DNA of 48,150 nucleotides from an uncultured Faecalibacterium sp. (GCA_944385995.1 CALWZL010000009.1:1-48150); one strand, 5' to 3'. Positions 8,354-16,409 are shown, counted from the stretch's first letter. The notes: generated by a model not told the origin, from the sequence alone. Made by a program: numbers and translations.

Positions 8354-8471
8354 GCCTCTTGCGCTTAGCCAATTTTCCTTTCGGGCCGCAGGAGCGCCCT
8401 CGTGAAAATTGGAGCGCTGCGCCAGCTTCGCCTCGCTGCATCGTCCGCAGGACGCGCTCGGCTCAGCTGCC
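8354..8471 (+). repeat. Structured intergenic repeat, element B copy 1
   Basis: This segment is homologous to 47841-47956 on the minus strand. Shared blocks are CTCTTGCGCTTAGCC at the left, AGCGCTGCGCCA in the middle (8413-8424) and TCGTCCGCAGGACGCG (8441-8456). Between them a perfect 9-bp stem, CCAATTTTC (8369-8377) with GAAAATTGG (8404-8412), replaces an 11-bp stem of different sequence in the other copy. A second stem (CAGCT-GCC, 8423-8432, with GGC-AGCTG, 8460-8469) also differs in sequence but keeps its pairing. No protein is encoded. Confidence 0.75.
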
Positions 8472-8495
8472 CGGTACAAGTCGAAAAGTCTTTTG

Positions 8496-8519
8496 GTTAC
8501 TTTTCTTCAGAAAAGTAAC
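8496..8519 (-). terminator. Hairpin abutting the copA stop codon
   Basis: A perfect 10-bp stem (8496-8505 with 8510-8519) with a TTCA loop starts directly after the minus-strand stop codon at 8520-8522. There is no long T tract on the minus side, so it may be a weak terminator or an RNA-stabilising 3' hairpin. Confidence 0.55.
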
Positions 8520-8729
8520 TCAGGCGATGCCGGTGACCTTGTAGTCCTTGTCCTCGACGGCCTTGGTGAGGACGGCGTCCTCCACGTCGGCGTTCAGGGT
8601 GACGACGGCGGTGCCGGCGGTGTGGCTGACCTCGGCGCTGTCCACCTGGGGCAGGGCTTCCAGGGCCTTCTTGACGGTGGCTTCGCAGTGGCCGCACATC
8701 ATGCCTTCGATCTGAATGGTCTTTTTCAT
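8520..8729 (-). CDS. copZ: Possible internally initiated CopZ-like copper chaperone (69 aa)
   Basis: This is the same frame as copA, from its internal Met784 to the shared stop. Read alone it is a complete HMA protein starting [18 protein letters not shown] with the CXXC site, and 69 residues is the usual CopZ length. A GGAGG (complement of 8738-8742) lies 8 nt before the ATG at 8729, an ideal ribosome binding site that a purely internal domain would not need. I infer that the locus may yield both the fused pump and a free chaperone. Alternatively the site is a relic of a recent gene fusion by loss of the copA stop codon. Confidence 0.5.
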   Translation of the reverse strand: MKKTIQIEGMMCGHCEATVKKALEALPQVDSAEVSHTAGTAVVTLNADVEDAVLTKAVEDKDYKVTGIA

Positions 8730-11078
8730 GGTAGTATCCTCCGTAACGTTGATGGGGCACGCGGTCTGCCGGGGCGCAGGGGCCGGGGGCAGTTCCACGG
8801 GCCGGATGGGATGATCTTTGCGCGGGCTGTGGATGTGGAACCAGTTGAGCCGCAGCGCATTGGACACGACGCAGAAGCTGGAAAGGCTCATGGCCGCGGC
8901 GCCAAACATGGGGTTCAAAGTCAGGCCCAGGGGGATGAACACACCGGCGGCCAGGGGGATGCCGATGACGTTGTAGATGAAGGCCCAGAACAGATTCTCG
9001 TGGATGTTCCGCAGCGTGGCCCGGGAGAGCCGGATCAGGGCGGGCACATCGGAGAGACGGCTGTTCATCAGGACCACATCGGCGGCGTCGATGGCCACGT
9101 CGGTGCCGGCGCCGATGGCGATGCCGGTGTCGGCCCGGGTCAGGGCGGGGGCGTCGTTGATGCCGTCCCCCACCATGGCCACCTTGCCCTTTTCGCTCAG
9201 GGCCCGGATGACGCTCTCCTTGCCGTCGGGCAGCACCCCGGCAATCACCTGGTCCACCCCGGCCTGCTGGCCGATGGCCTCGGCGGTCTGCTGGTTGTCG
9301 CCGGTCAGCATCACCACACGGATGCCCATCTCCCGCAGCTGGCGGATGGCGTCGGGGCTGTCCTCCTTGATGGTGTCGGCCACCGCGATGACCCCCAGCA
9401 GCCGGCCCTCGCCCCCGAAGAACAGGGGAGTCTTGCCCTGCCGGGCCAGCTCCTCGGTCTGTTCGGCCAGGGCGGCGGGAATGCGGGTCTGGCCCGCCGC
9501 AAAGGCGAAGCTGCCCCCGAAGATGGCGCGGCCCTCCAGTTTGGCGGTGAGGCCGTTGCCGGGCAGGGCCTCAAAGTCGTCGATGTCGGGGGGAAGCAGG
9601 TCGGCGCCGGCGGCACAGGCCAGGACGGCCCGGGCCAGGGGATGTTCGCTCTTCTGCTCCAGGGCGGCGGCCAGGGTCAGGAGTTCTTCCCGGGTGACGC
9701 CCGCGGCGGGGAGGATGTCGGTGACCTGGGGCTCGCCCTTGGTGATGGTGCCGGTCTTGTCCAGGGCCACGATCTGGGTGCGGCCGGCGGCCTCCAGAGA
9801 GGCGGCGGTCTTGAAGAGGATGCCGTTTTTGGCGCCCACTCCGTTGCCCACCATGATGGCCACCGGGGTGGCCAGGCCCAGGGCGCAGGGGCAGCTGATG
9901 ACTAGCACCGAGATGCCCCGGGCCAGGGCAAAGGCCAGATTCTGGCCCAGCAGGAGCCAGACCAGGGTGGTCACCACCGCAATGGTGATGACCGCCGGGA
10001 CAAAGATGCCCGACACCCGGTCGGCGATCTTGGCGATGGGGGCCTTGGTGGCGGCGGCGTCGCTGACCATCCGAATGATCTGGGCCAGGGTGGTATCCTC
10101 GCCCACCCGGGTGGCCTCGCACCGCAGAAAGCCCGATTGGTTGACGGTGGCGGCCGAGACGGCGTCGCCGGGGGCCTTGTCCACCGGGATGCTCTCGCCG
10201 GTGAGGGCGCTCTCGTTGACGGCGCTGGCGCCTTCCAGCACCACCCCGTCCACCGGGATGTTTTCGCCGGGCCGGACCACAAACTGATCCCCCCGGCGGA
10301 CCTGCTCGATGGGCACCGGGACCTCTTTGCCCTCCCGCAGGAGGGTGGCGGTCTTGGGGGCCAGCTTCATCAGGCTCTTGAGGGCGCTGGTGGTCTTGCC
10401 CTTGCTGCGGGCTTCCAGCATCTTGCCCACCGTGATGAGGGTGAGGATCATGGCCGCCGACTCAAAGTACAGCTCCATCATATAATCCATCACCCCGGCG
10501 GCATTGCCGTGGACCTGGGCGTCGGTCATCTGAAAGACCGCGTAGGTGCTCCAGACAAAGGAGGCGGTGGACCCCAGGGCCACCAGGGTGTCCATGTTGG
10601 GGGAGCCGTGCAGCAGGCTCTTGAAACCGCTGATGAAAAACTTTTGGTTGATGACCATGACGATGCCGGCCAGCAGCAGCTGAACCAGAGCCACCGCGAT
10701 GTGATTCCCGTCGAACCAGGCCGGCAGGGGCCAGCCCCACATCATGTGTCCCATCGAGAAATACATCAGGACCACCAGAAATCCCAGCGACGCAATCAGC
10801 CGCCGCCGGAGTTTGGGGGTCTCGTGGTCGGCCAGGGCGTCCAGGGCTGCATCGGCCGCAGGGGCCGCGGCGGGCCCGGCCTGTTTGGGGCTGGCGCCGT
10901 AGCCCGCCTCCTGGACCGCCTGAATGATGGCGGCGGGGGAGGCGGTACCCTCCACCCCCATGGAATTGGTCAGCAGGCTCACCGAACAGGCCGTGACCCC
11001 CGGCACCTTGCTGACTGCTTTTTCAACCCGGGCGCTGCATGCCGCGCAGCTCATCCCGGTGACATTGTATTGTTCCAT
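8520..11078 (-). CDS. copA: Copper-exporting P1B-type ATPase with C-terminal CopZ-like domain
   Basis: An 852-residue heavy-metal P-type ATPase that pumps Cu(I) out of the cytoplasm. The N-terminal HMA domain has [10 protein letters not shown] (CXXC, residues 8-17). The body has the transmembrane metal site [10 protein letters not shown] (about 394), the phosphorylation motif DKTGTITKG (about 437), the SEHPLAR motif, [10 protein letters not shown] (about 636) and the last helices. Residues about 750-783 are a Pro-rich linker. Residues 784-852 are a second HMA domain with GMMCGHC, like the free chaperone CopZ. A GGAGG sits 8 nt before the codon for Met784. The ATG at 11078 has a GGAGGAG site. 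It lies 23 nt downstream of csoR in the same operon. CopZ is normally a separate gene, and the in-frame joining is unusual. Confidence 0.93.
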   Translation of the reverse strand: MEQYNVTGMSCAACSARVEKAVSKVPGVTACSVSLLTNSMGVEGTASPAAIIQAVQEAGYGASPKQAGPAAAPAADAALDALADHETPKLRRRLIASLGFLVVLMYFSMGHMMWGWPLPAWFDGNHIAVALVQLLLAGIVMVINQKFFISGFKSLLHGSPNMDTLVALGSTASFVWSTYAVFQMTDAQVHGNAAGVMDYMMELYFESAAMILTLITVGKMLEARSKGKTTSALKSLMKLAPKTATLLREGKEVPVPIEQVRRGDQFVVRPGENIPVDGVVLEGASAVNESALTGESIPVDKAPGDAVSAATVNQSGFLRCEATRVGEDTTLAQIIRMVSDAAATKAPIAKIADRVSGIFVPAVITIAVVTTLVWLLLGQNLAFALARGISVLVISCPCALGLATPVAIMVGNGVGAKNGILFKTAASLEAAGRTQIVALDKTGTITKGEPQVTDILPAAGVTREELLTLAAALEQKSEHPLARAVLACAAGADLLPPDIDDFEALPGNGLTAKLEGRAIFGGSFAFAAGQTRIPAALAEQTEELARQGKTPLFFGGEGRLLGVIAVADTIKEDSPDAIRQLREMGIRVVMLTGDNQQTAEAIGQQAGVDQVIAGVLPDGKESVIRALSEKGKVAMVGDGINDAPALTRADTGIAIGAGTDVAIDAADVVLMNSRLSDVPALIRLSRATLRNIHENLFWAFIYNVIGIPLAAGVFIPLGLTLNPMFGAAAMSLSSFCVVSNALRLNWFHIHSPRKDHPIRPVELPPAPAPRQTACPINVTEDTTMKKTIQIEGMMCGHCEATVKKALEALPQVDSAEVSHTAGTAVVTLNADVEDAVLTKAVEDKDYKVTGIA

Positions 11079-11101
11079 GACTCCTCCCTGGGGGCCGCGG
11101 C

Positions 11102-11506
11102 TTATTTCATCAGCCGCTGGACCACCCGTACCAGTTCATCCACCGTCTCGTACTTGCCGGCTTCCAGATCATCCACCACACAGGTGCGGATGTGCTGGCC
11201 CAGCAGCTCCTTGCAAAAGCTGTCCAGGGCCTTGCTGACCGCCGACGCCTGGTACAGGATGTCGGGACAGTAGGCGTCCTTTTCCAGCATGCCCCGCAGG
11301 CCCCGGACCTGCCCCTCAATCCGGCTGAGCCGGTTGATGAGGCTTTGGTATTCCTCGGGGGTGCGGTGCCGGGTCCGGGGTGTGCCGTGGACGGTGGTTT
11401 CGGGGTATCCGGCCCCGCAGCCGCAGCAATGCTGTTCGCCGGTGGTCCCGGAAGGGGATTCGGGCTGGAGCGCAGCCTCGGCGGAAATCGGTTTGTCTTG
11501 TTCCAT
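11102..11506 (-). CDS. csoR: CsoR-family copper-sensing repressor
   Basis: A 134-residue protein. The C-terminal 90 residues are a CsoR/RcnR domain with [13 protein letters not shown] and the copper ligands Cys, His, Cys in YCPDIL and GQHIRTCV. The open frame extends upstream, but the ATG at 11506 (MEQDKPIS) is chosen: it lies about 65 nt after the promoter -10, and the earlier codons would cover the operator. The N-terminal 40 residues are a poorly conserved extension with a CCGCG cluster ([14 protein letters not shown]) that could bind metal too. Copper binding should release it from the two operator-like sites upstream and derepress copA. Confidence 0.88.
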   Translation of the reverse strand: MEQDKPISAEAALQPESPSGTTGEQHCCGCGAGYPETTVHGTPRTRHRTPEEYQSLINRLSRIEGQVRGLRGMLEKDAYCPDILYQASAVSKALDSFCKELLGQHIRTCVVDDLEAGKYETVDELVRVVQRLMK

Positions 11507-11546
11507 CTGAAAAAACCTCGTTGATCTTGATGTTGCACCGGATAAA

Positions 11547-11562
11547 TTACCCATGGGGGTAT
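11547..11562 (-). promoter_or_regulatory. CsoR operator-like palindrome 1
   Basis: The minus strand reads TACCCCCATGGGTA, an inverted repeat of G/C runs flanked by TA, which is the CsoR operator form. It lies just downstream of the expected transcription start. Confidence 0.6.
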
Positions 11563-11572
11563 CTGCGGCCTT

Positions 11573-11601
11573 AGTATACCACGGGATCGGGGGCAAAACA
11601 A
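11573..11601 (-). promoter_or_regulatory. SigA promoter of csoR-copA
   Basis: On the minus strand TTGTTT (11596-11601), 17 nt, TATACT (11573-11578), with an extended TGG before the -10. It is flanked by two operator-like sites. Confidence 0.83.
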
Positions 11602-11610
11602 GTGGTAAAA

Positions 11611-11630
11611 TATACCTATACCCCCTATAA
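11611..11630 (-). promoter_or_regulatory. CsoR operator-like site 2
   Basis: The minus strand has TATAGGGGGTATAGG just upstream of the -35. The central G run between TATA halves resembles CsoR boxes. Two sites straddling the promoter would allow tight repression. Confidence 0.5.
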
Positions 11631-11664
11631 GTGTGAAAAAAGCGTGAAAACCCCGCCCGGGCAG

Positions 11665-11700
11665 CAAAAAACCGGCCCGCGCAGCAAAGCGCAGGCCGGT
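11665..11700 (-). terminator. Terminator after the esterase-fold gene
   Basis: On the minus strand ACCGGCC-GCGC pairs with GCGC-GGCCGGT (one mismatch, 6-nt loop), followed by a run of six T. It lies 22 nt after the stop codon of the gene at 11723. Confidence 0.9.
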
Positions 11701-11722
11701 TGCAGACAGAGCAGGGGGGCGG

Positions 11723-12538
11723 TCAGCTGAACAGCCGGTTGGTAAAGACATCGAAGGCCCGGGCCCACCAGTGCCAGTCGTGGGTGACATCCTGGCCCCA
11801 GATCTCGGCGGAAACCGGGATGCCGGCGGCCTTGAGGGCGGTGTCCAGGGCCTGGGTGGAGGCGAGCGCTTCCGGCTCCCGGCCGTCCTGGGCCTGTCCG
11901 GCACAGAGCAGAATCTGCCCTTTCTGGAGGGCGGCGGTGTCGGCGCTGTCCAGCAGGCCCACCGACAGCGCCTGCAAGGGGCTGTTGCGGAGGGCCAGGT
12001 CGTCATCGGGTCCGCCCAGCCAGCCCGAGACATCGTAGAGGCCCGACAGGCCGATGGCGCCGCAGAACAGATGGGGGCGGCGGAGGCGGCAGTTGATGGC
12101 CTGGTAGGCGCCCAGGTCTGCGCCCACAGCCCAGATGGCGGGCCGTTTGGCGGACGCCTGTTTGGGCTGGTCAGCCGCGTCGGGCTGGGCGGCAGCCCGG
12201 GCGGCGCTGCCGGCGGCGTTGAGGGCAAGGATGCGGGGAGCCAGCTCCTGGGTGATGTAGCAGAAGTATTTCTCCTGCATCTCAGCCCGGCGGCGGGGGG
12301 ACAGATGTTCTGCCAGCATTCCCTCGGGGTCGATGCTGTCGGCGCAGAACAGCTGAATCCGGCCGTTCTGGATCAGCCAGGCCGCCGCGTCGGGCATGCC
12401 GTTGTTCTCCCAGTCGTAGAACCGGCCGCCCCGGCAGGGGAACGCCAGCATGGGCACCCCGGCGGTGCCGTAGACCTTGAACTCCATATCCCGGCCCAGG
12501 GCCGCGCTCCATTCCTTGTAATAGATGCCTTCCATCAT
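11723..12538 (-). CDS. Esterase D-like alpha/beta-hydrolase-fold protein, nucleophile replaced
   Basis: A 271-residue protein of the PF00756-like family found in Clostridia, recognisable from EYYKEWS-like GIYYKEWSAALGRDMEFKVYG, the turn GGRFYDWEN and the C-terminal THDWHWW. In relatives the nucleophile elbow reads like GCSLGAYHA with Ser or Cys at the centre; here it is VGADLGAYQA, so the usual Ser position is Asp. The His of THDW is kept. An Ala/Gln/Pro-rich stretch (about residues 105-132) looks like an inserted flexible loop. It may be a non-catalytic fold or use another chemistry. The ATG at 12538 has GGAGG at 9-nt spacing. It follows the DUF4250 gene by 21 nt in one operon. Confidence 0.75.
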   Translation of the reverse strand: MMEGIYYKEWSAALGRDMEFKVYGTAGVPMLAFPCRGGRFYDWENNGMPDAAAWLIQNGRIQLFCADSIDPEGMLAEHLSPRRRAEMQEKYFCYITQELAPRILALNAAGSAARAAAQPDAADQPKQASAKRPAIWAVGADLGAYQAINCRLRRPHLFCGAIGLSGLYDVSGWLGGPDDDLALRNSPLQALSVGLLDSADTAALQKGQILLCAGQAQDGREPEALASTQALDTALKAAGIPVSAEIWGQDVTHDWHWWARAFDVFTNRLFS

Positions 12539-12559
12539 GATGCAGAGCCTCCTTGCGTT

Positions 12560-12736
12560 TTATTTGAACTGATTTTGCTGGGGGTCGTAGTGGTAGCCGA
12601 TGGATGCCAGACGGGCGCACAGATCGTCCCGGTCGGCGTCCATGTCCTCGCACAGGGCGTCGAGGGTGGGGTAATAGTTCCGCAGCTTCAGATTGACAAC
12701 GCTCAGCAGCATGACGGGATCGCCGGGCAGTGCCAT
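12560..12736 (-). CDS. DUF4250 small protein
   Basis: A 58-residue protein, MALPGDPVMLLSVVNLKLRN at its start, that matches the DUF4250 family (about 60 residues, function unknown, Firmicutes). The longer frame from 12784 would start inside the rpmB terminator. The ATG at 12736 has an AGAGGTG site 7 nt away and is chosen. It lacks an obvious promoter of its own and may depend on read-through from rpmB. Confidence 0.82.
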   Translation of the reverse strand: MALPGDPVMLLSVVNLKLRNYYPTLDALCEDMDADRDDLCARLASIGYHYDPQQNQFK

Positions 12737-12764
12737 AGAAAACACCTCTTTCCGCTCAGAAAAC

Positions 12765-12795
12765 AAAAAAGCCGGCCACGCCAAACGTGACCGGC
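12765..12795 (-). terminator. rpmB terminator
   Basis: On the minus strand GCCGG-CACG pairs with CGTG-CCGGC (one mismatch, 5-nt loop), followed by a run of six T. It lies 16 nt after the rpmB stop. Confidence 0.92.
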
Positions 12796-12811
12796 AACAT
12801 ACACCACAGAC

Positions 12812-13000
12812 TTAGACAGCGCGGGTAATCTTGCCAGCGCGCAGGCAACGGGAGCATGCATAGACGTACTTGGGGGAGCCATCGACGATCGCCTTGACAC
12901 GGCGGACATTGGGCTTCCAGGTACGGTTGGAGCGGCGATGAGAGTGGGAGACCTTGATACCGAAGGTCACGCCCTTGCCGCAGCATTCACACTTAGCCAT
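12812..13000 (-). CDS. rpmB: 50S ribosomal protein L28
   Basis: A 62-residue ribosomal protein starting MAKCECCGKGVTFGIKVSHS, with WKPNVRRVKA in the middle and CSRCLRAGKITR at the end. The Cys pairs CXXC at both ends form the zinc site of the C+ form of L28. The start has an AGGAGGTG site. It has its own SigA promoter and terminator. In Bacillus rpmB sits beside spoVM and thiN, whereas here it is 20 kb away from them. Confidence 0.97.
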   Translation of the reverse strand: MAKCECCGKGVTFGIKVSHSHRRSNRTWKPNVRRVKAIVDGSPKYVYACSRCLRAGKITRAV

Positions 13001-13070
13001 GATTTTTGCACCTCCTATGAAGTGAAATCAAAAAGGGAATTCAAAACAATACAGTGTAATCAGCCCTATC

Positions 13071-13099
13071 ATTGTACCAGACGCGGCGGAAAAATGCAA
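13071..13099 (-). promoter_or_regulatory. SigA promoter of rpmB
   Basis: On the minus strand TTGCAT (13094-13099), 17 nt, TACAAT (13071-13076), with extended TGG. The 5' leader is about 65 nt. Confidence 0.85.
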
Positions 13100-13150
13100 G
13101 TCCCTTTTGAAAAAAGATCGCAGTTTTTTGGAAAGAGAGGGCGGGGGGCC

Positions 13151-13179
13151 TTGTGCGGCAGAGGAAAAAATAGTATCAT
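13151..13179 (+). promoter_or_regulatory. SigA promoter of the M50-scpAB operon
   Basis: TTGTGC (13151-13156), 17 nt, TATCAT (13174-13179). It is divergent from the rpmB promoter with about 50 nt between the two -35 boxes. Confidence 0.72.
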
Positions 13180-13241
13180 GGTACCATGTCCCCGCACCGG
13201 AAGGGCCGGGCGGCAAAGTTGAAAGAGGACGGAGAAGAAAC

Positions 13242-13913
13242 ATGACAATGGGCATCTATTACCTCACGCGGCTGCTGGTGACACTGGTGGCGATTCCATG
13301 CCACGAGGCGGGCCACGCGCTGGCCAGTTACCTGTTGGGAGACCCCACCGCCCGCCAGCAGGGGCGGCTGTCCCTGAATCCGCTGCGGCATTTCGACCTG
13401 GTGGGCACCATCTGCATGGTGGTGGCGGGGGTGGGCTGGGCCAAGCCGGTCCCCACCGACGCGCGGCGGTTCAAAAACCCAAAAGTGGGGATGGCCCTGA
13501 CGGCCCTGGCGGGGCCGGCGGCCAACCTGATCCTGGCCTATCTGTCCATGGCGGTGTGGAAGCTGGTCTACTACTGGGGCCCCGACAACGGCTTCACCTG
13601 GTACGCCACCTATTTTTTGCAGTACATGGTATTGATGAATGTGGGCCTGGCGGTGTTCAACCTGATTCCGGTGCCGCCCCTGGACGGCAGCCGGGTGCTG
13701 CTGGTCTTTTTGCCCCGGAATCTTTATTTTGGGGTGATGCGTTACGAAAAGGTGATTCTGGTCATCCTCTTGGCAGTGGTGTGGTACGGCGCATTGAACG
13801 GCCCCATCGCCTGGATGTCCAACCTGGTCTGGGGCCTCCTCTATGAGGGGACCGGCTGGGTGGATCAGCTGGTGTACACCACCTATTTCATCAGCATTGG
13901 AACGCGGGTGTAA
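13242..13913 (+). CDS. Site-2 protease family membrane metalloprotease (M50)
   Basis: A 223-residue membrane protease. The zinc motif HEAGH lies at residues 21-25 inside the first hydrophobic segment (ligands His21 and His25, catalytic Glu22), and NLIPVPPLDGSRVL provides the third metal ligand Asp near residue 150. I see about five transmembrane segments and no PDZ domain, which fits the minimal YwhC/FtsX-neighbour type of S2P. The ATG 13242 is preferred to 13248 because GGAG is 7 nt away. It heads the operon with scpA and scpB, a common Clostridia order. Confidence 0.87.
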   Translation: MTMGIYYLTRLLVTLVAIPCHEAGHALASYLLGDPTARQQGRLSLNPLRHFDLVGTICMVVAGVGWAKPVPTDARRFKNPKVGMALTALAGPAANLILAYLSMAVWKLVYYWGPDNGFTWYATYFLQYMVLMNVGLAVFNLIPVPPLDGSRVLLVFLPRNLYFGVMRYEKVILVILLAVVWYGALNGPIAWMSNLVWGLLYEGTGWVDQLVYTTYFISIGTRV

Positions 13914-13916
13914 GGG

Positions 13917-14651
13917 ATGGCGGAACTGACCTTCCATCTGGCGGACTTCGACGGCCCGCTGGAATTGCTGCTGGCCCTGGTCCAGGCCCACAAGATGGAC
14001 CTGCACAACATCCCGATTCTGGACCTCATCGACCAGTACACGGCGGTGGTGGCCGGAGCCCGGGAGCCGGACGTTGCCAGCAGTTTCATCGAGATGGCGG
14101 CCCGGCTGGTGGAGATGAAGAGCTGGCTTCTGCTGCCCCGGAGCCAGGAAGCGGAGCAGATGAAACAGGAGCTCACCGGCCGCCTGATCGAGTACGACCG
14201 GTGCCGGCGGCTGGCGGCCCAGCTGGGGGCGCGGGCCAAAGCGGTGACGGTGTATGTCCGGGCCCCGGCCCGGCTGGAGACCGATCCCCGCTACCCGCTC
14301 CACCACGCGGCCCAGGTGCTGGCCGACTGCTGGCAGGCCATGGCGGGCCGGGCCCGGCCCCGGCCGGTGGGGCAGGAGCGCTTTGAACCCCTGGTCGCCG
14401 CGCCCTTTGTGTCGGTGGAAAGCCGGGTGATCCATGTGCTGCGCAGCCTGGCCCGGGGCCAGGTGAGCCGGCTGGACCAGCTGTTTTCCCCGGACCAGGA
14501 AGTCTCGGCCACGGTGGCCACCTTTCTGGCGGTGCTGGAACTGGTCCGGGCGGGGCGGCTGGAAATTGCCGGGGACGGCGGATTGACGGTCCGCCGGGGC
14601 CGGCTGGCCCGCCCTGCGGAACAAAAGGAGGGAGACGATGGAGGAAATTGA
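13917..14651 (+). CDS. scpA: Segregation and condensation protein A
   Basis: A 244-residue kleisin subunit of the SMC-ScpAB complex, which compacts and segregates the chromosome. It begins MAELTFHLADFDGPLELLLA, the family hallmark (F-GPLDLLL). The C-terminal winged helix that binds the SMC head lies near residues 160-235. It starts 3 nt after the M50 gene and overlaps scpB by 14 nt. Confidence 0.95.
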   Translation: MAELTFHLADFDGPLELLLALVQAHKMDLHNIPILDLIDQYTAVVAGAREPDVASSFIEMAARLVEMKSWLLLPRSQEAEQMKQELTGRLIEYDRCRRLAAQLGARAKAVTVYVRAPARLETDPRYPLHHAAQVLADCWQAMAGRARPRPVGQERFEPLVAAPFVSVESRVIHVLRSLARGQVSRLDQLFSPDQEVSATVATFLAVLELVRAGRLEIAGDGGLTVRRGRLARPAEQKEGDDGGN

Positions 14652-15171
14652 ATGGCAGGCCGTTCTGGAAGCGGTCCTCTTTGCCCAGGGCGACCCCATC
14701 GGGGCGGACAAACTGGCCGCCGCCCTGGAACTGCCCGAAGCCAAAGTGACGGCGGGGCTGGAAGCCCTGCAAAAGCGGTATGAATCCCCGGCCAGCGGCC
14801 TGACCCTGCTGCACCTGGGGGACCACTGGCAGCTGGCCACCAAAAACCAATATGGCTTCTGGGTCCGCAAGGCCCTGGAAACCCGGCGGGCGGCGCCTTT
14901 GTCGGCGGCGGCGCTGGAGACGCTGACCGTCATCGCCTACAATCAGCCGGTGTCCCGGGCCTTCATCGAGCAGGTCCGGGGGGTGGATTCCTCCTCCAGC
15001 GTGGCGGGCCTGCTGGAAAAGGGCCTCATCGAGGAGGCGGGCCGGCTGGATTTGCCGGGGCGGCCGGTGAGTTTTCGGACCACCGACCACTTTTTGCGGG
15101 TGTTCGGGCTGTCCAGCCTGGAGGACCTGCCCCCCATCCGGCCCGCCGGCGGAAAGGAGGAAACGCCATGA
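14638..15171 (+). CDS. scpB: Segregation and condensation protein B
   Basis: A 177-residue protein made of two winged-helix domains that dimerises and binds the ScpA kleisin. Family features are the N-terminal LEAVLFAQGDPI, the central ALETLTVIAYNQPVSRA and RTTDHFLRVFGL near the end. The ATG 14638 lies inside scpA, with AAGGAGGG before it, so expression is coupled. Confidence 0.95.
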   Translation: MEEIEWQAVLEAVLFAQGDPIGADKLAAALELPEAKVTAGLEALQKRYESPASGLTLLHLGDHWQLATKNQYGFWVRKALETRRAAPLSAAALETLTVIAYNQPVSRAFIEQVRGVDSSSSVAGLLEKGLIEEAGRLDLPGRPVSFRTTDHFLRVFGLSSLEDLPPIRPAGGKEETP

Positions 15172-15923
15172 CCTCTGTTCTGGCCCTGCTGGGCGCCGTC
15201 CTGCTCTTTGTGGTGCGGGCGGTGCTGATCCTGCTGGGGGTGGTGCTGGTCCTGGCTTTGCTGGCCCTGCTCTGCCCCTTCTGCGCCGACCTGGCCTGGG
15301 AAGGGGACCCCGACGGGGAGGACGCCGGCACCCTCCAGGTGAAAATCGGGGCGCTGGGCCTGACCTTCCCGGTCTACCGGTACCCGCCGCCCCCGCCGCC
15401 GCCGGAACCCGCGGCAGAACCGGCCAAACCCGGATTCTTCCGGCGGGTCTGGACCAAACTGAAAGAGAAGTGGACCGCCTGGCGGCAGAGACGGGCGGCC
15501 AGGCGCCCCCCGAAGAAAAAGCCCGCCCCCGCCAAACCCCGGCAGAAGGCCCGGTTTACCCTGGACACCCTCTGTTCCCTGCTGCGGGGGGGCAAAAAGC
15601 TGACCCGGGCGGTGTTCGACGCCCTGCGGGTGACCAAAATCCATGTGTTCTGGCCGGTGGGGGCCGGGGCCGAGCCGGACGAGGCCGCCCGGGCCTTCGG
15701 CGCAGCCCACGCCTGGCTGTACGCCGCCCTGGGGGTGCTGAACCGGTTTGTGTATCTGGACTTTGAGGAGCTGCGGCTGGTGCCCTGCATCCAGCCCGAC
15801 GCCCCCGCCCCGGCGGCGCGGGTGTCCTTCCGGGTTTCGGCCCGGGCCCTCTTTGTTTTCATCGCCGCTGTGCAGGTTCTCATCGCCTTCTACCGGGAAA
15901 AGGTACTGGACGTATTCCTTTGA
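15168..15923 (+). CDS. DUF2953 domain protein
   Basis: A 251-residue protein overlapping scpB by ATGA. One long hydrophobic N-terminal segment (residues about 5-37) is followed by a proline-rich linker (PPPPPPPEP) and a basic region. The C-terminal half carries TKIHVFWPVGAGAEPDEAARAFG and LDFEELRLVPC, the pattern of DUF2953 proteins. A final hydrophobic helix lies near residues 225-240. In spore-forming Clostridia this gene is regularly beside gerW (ytfJ), as here. Function is unknown. Confidence 0.8.
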   Translation: MTSVLALLGAVLLFVVRAVLILLGVVLVLALLALLCPFCADLAWEGDPDGEDAGTLQVKIGALGLTFPVYRYPPPPPPPEPAAEPAKPGFFRRVWTKLKEKWTAWRQRRAARRPPKKKPAPAKPRQKARFTLDTLCSLLRGGKKLTRAVFDALRVTKIHVFWPVGAGAEPDEAARAFGAAHAWLYAALGVLNRFVYLDFEELRLVPCIQPDAPAPAARVSFRVSARALFVFIAAVQVLIAFYREKVLDVFL

Positions 15924-15983
15924 TCTGTGCTATACTTTCCGGTGGAAGAATCAACCATTTATTATGTAAGGAGGCCAATTCCT

Positions 15984-16409
15984 ATGGCTGAACATCCGAT
16001 TCAGGGACTCATGAGCGCCACCATGGACAAGGTGCGCCAGATGGCCGACGCCAACACCATCATCGGCAAGCCCATCAAGACCGACGACGGCACCACCATC
16101 ATCCCGGTGTCCCGCATTTCGCTGGGCTTCGGCACCGGCGGCAGCGACGGCGCAGGCAAAAACCCCGCCAACGGGGACCTGCTGGGAGGCTCGGGGGCCG
16201 GGGTGAGCATCCGGCCGGTGGCCTTCCTGGTCATCAAGGACGGTCTGGTGCGGACCATTCAGCTGTCCGACCCCTCCAACAGCCTGGACCGGGCCCTCAA
16301 TATGCTGCCCGAGCTGGTGGACAAGCTGATGACCCTGATTCCCGACAAGGGAGAGAAGGCGGACAAGGCCGAAAAGGCCGCCGCGCCCGCCGGCGAGACC
16401 GAAGCGTAA
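15984..16409 (+). CDS. gerW: GerW family sporulation protein (YtfJ)
   Basis: A 141-residue protein starting MAEHPIQGLMSATMDKVRQM with the family-typical IIGKPIKTDDGTTIIPVSRI and a Gly-rich block GFGTGGSDG. GerW (YtfJ) is made during sporulation in Bacillus and is needed for normal germination. The ATG 15984 has AAGGAGG 10 nt away. TATACT at 15931-15936 upstream lacks a SigA -35 at the right distance, so a sporulation sigma factor is possible, but the match is too weak to call. Confidence 0.9.
   Translation: MAEHPIQGLMSATMDKVRQMADANTIIGKPIKTDDGTTIIPVSRISLGFGTGGSDGAGKNPANGDLLGGSGAGVSIRPVAFLVIKDGLVRTIQLSDPSNSLDRALNMLPELVDKLMTLIPDKGEKADKAEKAAAPAGETEA

Larger units (their letters stand above)
8101..8519 (+). 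other. Non-coding region between convergent operons
   Basis: No gene is supported in these 419 nt. From left to right it holds a GC-rich 13-bp hairpin (8137-8171, no T tract), a true terminator (8206-8242), a nested pair of inverted repeats (about 8269-8322), the structured repeat element B (8354-8471), and a 10-bp hairpin abutting the minus-strand stop codon (8496-8519). Confidence 0.7.

Noticed and set aside
8409-9905. A 498-codon plus-strand frame opposite copA
   Set aside because: Shadow of the P-type ATPase, with the low-complexity composition of an antisense frame and no family resemblance.
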